DNA from: a virus | Virus record (IMG/VR): IMGVR_UViG_3300008448_000127 | Span: 1-51,414 of that record | Direction: 5' to 3' (one strand) | DNA: 51,414 nucleotides | Part shown: piece by piece, positions 49,203 to 51,414 of the stretch | How the letters are laid out: the number at the start of each line of letters is the position of its first letter | Numbering within the stretch: position 1 is the stretch's first letter | Translations under genes and position numbers: made by a program | The notes under the pieces: model-generated | What the model was told of the DNA's origin: nothing | What the model saw: only the letters and a program-made list of their open reading frames with translations | Databases searched by the model: none

Positions 49203-49389
49203 TGGAGACACAGCAGTGTATGGTGTCAGTGCCCTGAAGACTTTCTGGGCAAAAGCAGATGAAGTAGCTGACGAAATGGGTTTGTCTCGATCAGCAGCCA
49301 TTGTGGATGCCTGTATGAAGCAATGGAAGACAAAGGGTTTAGGGTCAAAAGGTCCAGGTCGTCCTAAGAAGAAAGTGGTGAAGAAATGA
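49189..49389 (+). CDS. Ribbon-helix-helix-like DNA-binding protein with AT-hook (66 aa)
   Basis: Start at ATG 49189 inside the end of the previous gene. YGVSALKTFWAKADEVADEMGLSRSAAIVDACMKQW has the strand-helix-turn-helix pattern of ribbon-helix-helix regulators. KGPGRPKKKVVKK is an AT-hook-like GRP tail. It should bind DNA; target unknown. As a small DNA-binding phage protein it is one candidate to recognise the polar motif. Polar motif at 49242. Confidence 0.65.
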   Translation: MARNDGDTAVYGVSALKTFWAKADEVADEMGLSRSAAIVDACMKQWKTKGLGSKGPGRPKKKVVKK

Positions 49390-49940
49390 CACAGTACAGA
49401 TTGTTGGATAACACCGTTGATATTATTGAAGCGACTGATGAGTTTTGGGATACTGCAGTACGTAAATGGAAAGTGGTACCGCACCATTTTGTTGGCGAAA
49501 GGTTCTACGCGGTTATCCCGTATCGACGGGCTATTCCTGACCCAGAAAATATTGAGCAAGAATCTGCTGTAGCCCCAGGTGAAGACTGGAGGCTGGTCAA
49601 AGATGATGAGATTGTTCTACCTACCGATGAAAGGAGGTTTGTGAACAACCCCAGGGGGAACTGGTCGTTAGTTACTCCAGGTACTACCTTGCGATCGTTC
49701 ATTGAAGGCGAGTCTGTTACGTACGCACAGATTAAAGAACGGCCTGTATGGAGGTCTGTTGTATTCAGGCGACGTGCTACGAAGAAGATTGTACTCAAGG
49801 AATACCTTGAACGGTACGGTGAGCATTACAGGACTGAATGGCATAATGGGAATGTAGAGAACTGCAAAGGTGCAGGGTTCATTATGCCTGATGAGTCGTG
49901 GCCAACAGGTCAGGAAAGAGAGATTGAGATTACTGCCTAG
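49386..49940 (+). CDS. Hypothetical protein with recurrent small module (184 aa)
   Basis: ATGA overlap with the upstream gene. VAPGEDWRLVKDDEIVLPTDERRF repeats the xWRLVxxxE...TDE module, and a second related stretch NWSLVTPGTTLRSFIEGESV follows. A basic tail RRRATKKIVLKE is seen. No known domain. Ends before a strong terminator. Confidence 0.65.
   Translation: MTQYRLLDNTVDIIEATDEFWDTAVRKWKVVPHHFVGERFYAVIPYRRAIPDPENIEQESAVAPGEDWRLVKDDEIVLPTDERRFVNNPRGNWSLVTPGTTLRSFIEGESVTYAQIKERPVWRSVVFRRRATKKIVLKEYLERYGEHYRTEWHNGNVENCKGAGFIMPDESWPTGQEREIEITA
49531..49547 (-). repeat. Reversed copy of the polar motif (variant)
   Basis: The plus strand here is the reverse complement of TTTCTGGGTCAGGAATAG, close to the plus-oriented copy at 30864 (TTTCTGAGACAGGAATA). 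It lies inside the plus-strand gene at 49386-49940. Confidence 0.5.
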
Positions 49941-49957
49941 TTCAAGGCATAAATAAA

Positions 49958-49992
49958 CCCCGCTCAGACTTATTATCTGGCGGGGTCTTTTT
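49958..49992. terminator. Strong terminator between convergent genes
   Basis: CCCCGC-(T)-CAGA / TCTG-GCGGGG (49958-49968 with 49976-49985), loop CTTATTA, then TCTTTTT. Very like the terminator at 6727. Confidence 0.85.
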
Positions 49993-49994
49993 GT

Positions 49995-50252
49995 TTAGTC
50001 AACCTTGTCAACTGTTCCAGTGTAGTATCGGTGTCCTCCTGGTTGGCACATGAAACCTGCTGAGTCCTTTGCCATGAGTGTACGGCACTTGACTCGTGAA
50101 CCATAGACCTGTTGATGGTAGCAGTGGTTTTGGTAAGCATCCCAGACCATAGCATGTATCTCCTTGTGTATTTCTGGGATGACATTGGTACGGAAGTCGA
50201 TTGATTCTTGAAGTATACGTTGGGCACGTTCCACTGGTGTTTCCTCTATCAT
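49995..50252 (-). CDS. Hypothetical protein (85 aa)
   Basis: MIEETPVERAQRILQESIDF... has a helical first half and a Cys/His-rich second half (NHCYHQQVYGSRVKCRTLMAK, GFMCQPGGHRYY) that might bind zinc. No family recognised. Confidence 0.55.
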   Translation of the reverse strand: MIEETPVERAQRILQESIDFRTNVIPEIHKEIHAMVWDAYQNHCYHQQVYGSRVKCRTLMAKDSAGFMCQPGGHRYYTGTVDKVD

Positions 50253-50262
50253 GATTAAGATC

Positions 50263-50769
50263 CTATCGTTTACCGTGTATTGGTGAAAAGCCGTGCTGAT
50301 GTTCTGCTTTTAGTCGGGCGTTAACTGCGGCACGTAAGGATTTGAATCTGCCAAGTTTAATTTGTTGTCTGTCAACGTAGATGTAAGCCAACCATTTGGT
50401 GTGTTGCTTATCCCAAGTAACACCTACGTGCCCAGAAGTGTTGTTGGAGTACAAAGGCATATTCTTCGTATTTTCTTGACGACAAACGTCTCTCAGGTTG
50501 CTTACGCAATTGTTCAACGTGTTTCCGTCTGTATGGTCAATTTCTATGGAAGGCCATTCACCGTGTTCTACAAGCCACACAAGCCTGTGAACTGCGTAGT
50601 TCTTACCAAGTATCTTCATACGCAGATATGGTTTACCTGATTTGTGATCGTAATTCTTACTTCCAAGGGGCTTTAAACCATTTTTCAGTCTACGGTAGAA
50701 CATGCCTTCCTCTTTGAAGTAAGCGTATCTGTTTTCTATCCACTGCAGTATTTGAACGTGTGTAGTCAT
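50263..50769 (-). CDS. HNH homing endonuclease with AP2-like end (168 aa)
   Basis: ATG 50769 follows AGGAG at 5 bases (a GTG start one codon earlier is possible). AVHRLVWLVEHGEWPSIEIDHTDGNTLNNCVSNLRDVCRQENTKN is the HNH_3 core; GHVGVTWDKQHTKWLAYIYVDRQQIKLGRF is an AP2-like DNA-binding region. A free-standing homing nuclease next to the small terminase gene. Confidence 0.85.
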   Translation of the reverse strand: MTTHVQILQWIENRYAYFKEEGMFYRRLKNGLKPLGSKNYDHKSGKPYLRMKILGKNYAVHRLVWLVEHGEWPSIEIDHTDGNTLNNCVSNLRDVCRQENTKNMPLYSNNTSGHVGVTWDKQHTKWLAYIYVDRQQIKLGRFKSLRAAVNARLKAEHQHGFSPIHGKR

Positions 50770-50780
50770 CACTACTCCTT

Positions 50781-51275
50781 CTACCTAAAATAGGTAATAC
50801 CTTTAATTTCATTTGTTTTAGCGTCAAGTACTTCAAGAGAAACTGCTTCAGGATTCGCCAAATAGTGTATGTCTTTCGGACTCATACCGATCTTCTCCAG
50901 AAGTTTGATCAGCATTGGTTGTTGTTTGGACAGGATGCTGAACCAGGCAGATGGAGCAGAGCCGAGGTAGTTACCTTCATCATCGTATCTGTGTACTACT
51001 TCTCCTTCCTCAGAAAGTTTACGACGGCATTTGTCCAGCAGGACAACGACTTCAACAAGTTCTGAGATGAGAAGTGTGTAAGTGCTAGAGAGGCAGTTGC
51101 GGTTTTCCATGTCAGCGACAATGAAATCCCAGAGTTGCTTCTTTACAGGGTCCGATGCGATACGTTCAGGTAATGTCATGTTCTGGGCAGTACATAGCTC
51201 AGTGCCCGGATCTGGTAAAGGGATACCTGAGAAGTAGTACAGTTCTGTAGCGGACTTACGTTTGGGGCGTGCCAT
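50781..51275 (-). CDS. terS: Terminase small subunit, P27-like (164 aa)
   Basis: Start at 51275 (MARPKRKSATELYYFSG) after AGGAGATATC; a longer reading lacks a ribosome site. It has the P27-type pattern: basic RPKRK start, PDPGTELCTAQNMTLPERIA, then helical core with SDPVKKQLWDFIVADMENRNCLSSTY and QQPMLIKLLEKIGMSPKD. It would recognise phage DNA for packaging. It is separated from terL by about 8.5 kb and by an HNH gene. It contains a reversed polar motif at 51001-51018. Confidence 0.8.
   Translation of the reverse strand: MARPKRKSATELYYFSGIPLPDPGTELCTAQNMTLPERIASDPVKKQLWDFIVADMENRNCLSSTYTLLISELVEVVVLLDKCRRKLSEEGEVVHRYDDEGNYLGSAPSAWFSILSKQQPMLIKLLEKIGMSPKDIHYLANPEAVSLEVLDAKTNEIKGITYFR
51001..51018 (-). 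repeat. Reversed copy of the polar motif
   Basis: The plus strand reads TCTCCTTCCTCAGAAAG, the reverse complement of CTTTCTGAGGAAGGAGA, a near-perfect copy. It lies inside the small-terminase gene and is read on that gene's coding strand, unlike nearly every other copy in a minus-strand gene. Confidence 0.7.
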
Positions 51276-51321
51276 GATATCTCCTATGAAATGGTAGCAG
51301 GATTGTCCCAAGTGAGCACGA

Positions 51322-51349
51322 ATGGTAATGGAATGAGAGGATCTGTCAA
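51322..51349 (-). promoter_or_regulatory. Possible promoter for the small terminase gene
   Basis: Minus strand TTGACA (51349-51344), 16-base spacer, TACCAT (51327-51322), about 45 bases before the start at 51275. Confidence 0.4.
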
Positions 51350-51414
51350 TGGTATGTTTGCATTGTAGCACAATAATCATTAAACTCGTGGTAAGATTAG
51401 AATTTACGTGAAGG

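Larger units (their letters stand above)
518..51019 (+). repeat. Dispersed polar 15-17 base motif, ~50 copies
   Basis: Consensus about TTTCTG-R-R-G/A-A-N-G-G/A-A-A. Plus-strand copies (position of first T) at 518, 1042, 1702, 4588, 5269, 6085, 6809, 7420, 7617, 9195, 9461, 9671, 11675, 12332, 14908, 15665, 16926, 18769, 18874, 20585, 20629, 21378, 22722, 24324, 24795, 27488, 27693, 29051, 30713, 30864, 31817, 33817, 34367, 35469, 36172, 37914, 38558, 41045, 42362, 42617, 45395, 45774, 46469, 47201, 48651, 49242 and 50171. One-base variants (NTTCTGG/A...) include 5503, 6613, 8262, 8623, 8690, 10897, 13470, 20042, 21946, 26019, 28217, 32472, 32684, 33425 and 35100. Best copies such as 9461, 11675, 36172, 42362 and 42617 match over 15 or more bases. 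Most lie inside minus-strand genes, on the non-coding strand. Function unknown. Copies were found by eye, so weak ones are uncertain but the strong set is not. Confidence 0.85.

Noticed and set aside
518-51019. Reading the polar motif simply as a Shine-Dalgarno or promoter element
   Set aside because: Only copies at 518 and 47201 sit at a ribosome site; most lie on the non-coding strand inside genes, so this cannot explain the set.
1-51414. CRISPR array
   Set aside because: No evenly spaced repeats with unique spacers; the dispersed motif is too short and widely spaced.
1-51414. Integrase, excisionase or CI-type repressor indicating a temperate phage
   Set aside because: No tyrosine or serine recombinase motifs and no clear helix-turn-helix repressor were seen; lifestyle left open.

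Overview
The window reads as the near-complete or complete genome of a tailed double-stranded DNA phage with siphovirus-like (HK97-type) architecture. It holds both terminase subunits, portal, ClpP-type protease, major capsid protein, connectors, tail tube, a frameshifted tail chaperone, tape measure, lysis genes and a replication set. I see no integrase or obvious repressor. The host cannot be fixed from the sequence. A secreted protein with a lipid-poor Sec signal and several environmental-phage-type tail domains would suit an aquatic bacterium, perhaps a planctomycete, but that is a weak inference.

Layout: 261-3837 (+) is an accessory operon with a 626-residue Cys-rich protein, a dimetal-peptidase homologue and small proteins, closed by a strong terminator. 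3931-4845 is a palindrome-rich gene-free stretch. 4846-6717 (+) is a short operon of unknown proteins. From 6771 to 44685 nearly everything is on the minus strand. Read in transcription order (right to left) it runs: fibre/appendage genes (44.7-42.2 kb), packaging and head (42.2-35.7 kb), connectors and tail (35.6-26.6 kb), a glycosyltransferase / radical SAM / methyltransferase cassette (26.4-20.6 kb), recombination and replication (20.5-10.3 kb), then holin, papain-like peptidase and a secreted protein (9.9-6.8 kb). The region 44.7-47.2 kb has mixed strands and several folded RNA candidates. 47.2-49.9 kb (+) carries ThyX, a dATP/dGTP diphosphohydrolase-like protein and a ribbon-helix-helix/AT-hook protein. 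50.0-51.3 kb (-) carries an HNH endonuclease and the small terminase.

Genes are tightly coupled: many junctions are ATGA, TAATG or TGATG overlaps, and these overlaps decide most start sites.

The most striking feature is not a gene. A 15-17 base motif, about TTTCTGRGGAAGGAA, occurs roughly 50 times across the window, almost always on the plus strand whichever strand is coding. It lies in all reading phases and in non-coding DNA, at close to one or two copies per gene. Only three clear reversed copies were found, all within about 5 kb of the window ends. A GC-rich block (about 42.9-44.7 kb) that looks newly acquired has none. This looks like a polar DNA-level signal (recombination, packaging, segregation or repressor type) of unknown function. 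A second point of interest is a putative 210-base structured RNA at 46.74-46.95 kb with its own promoter and terminator.
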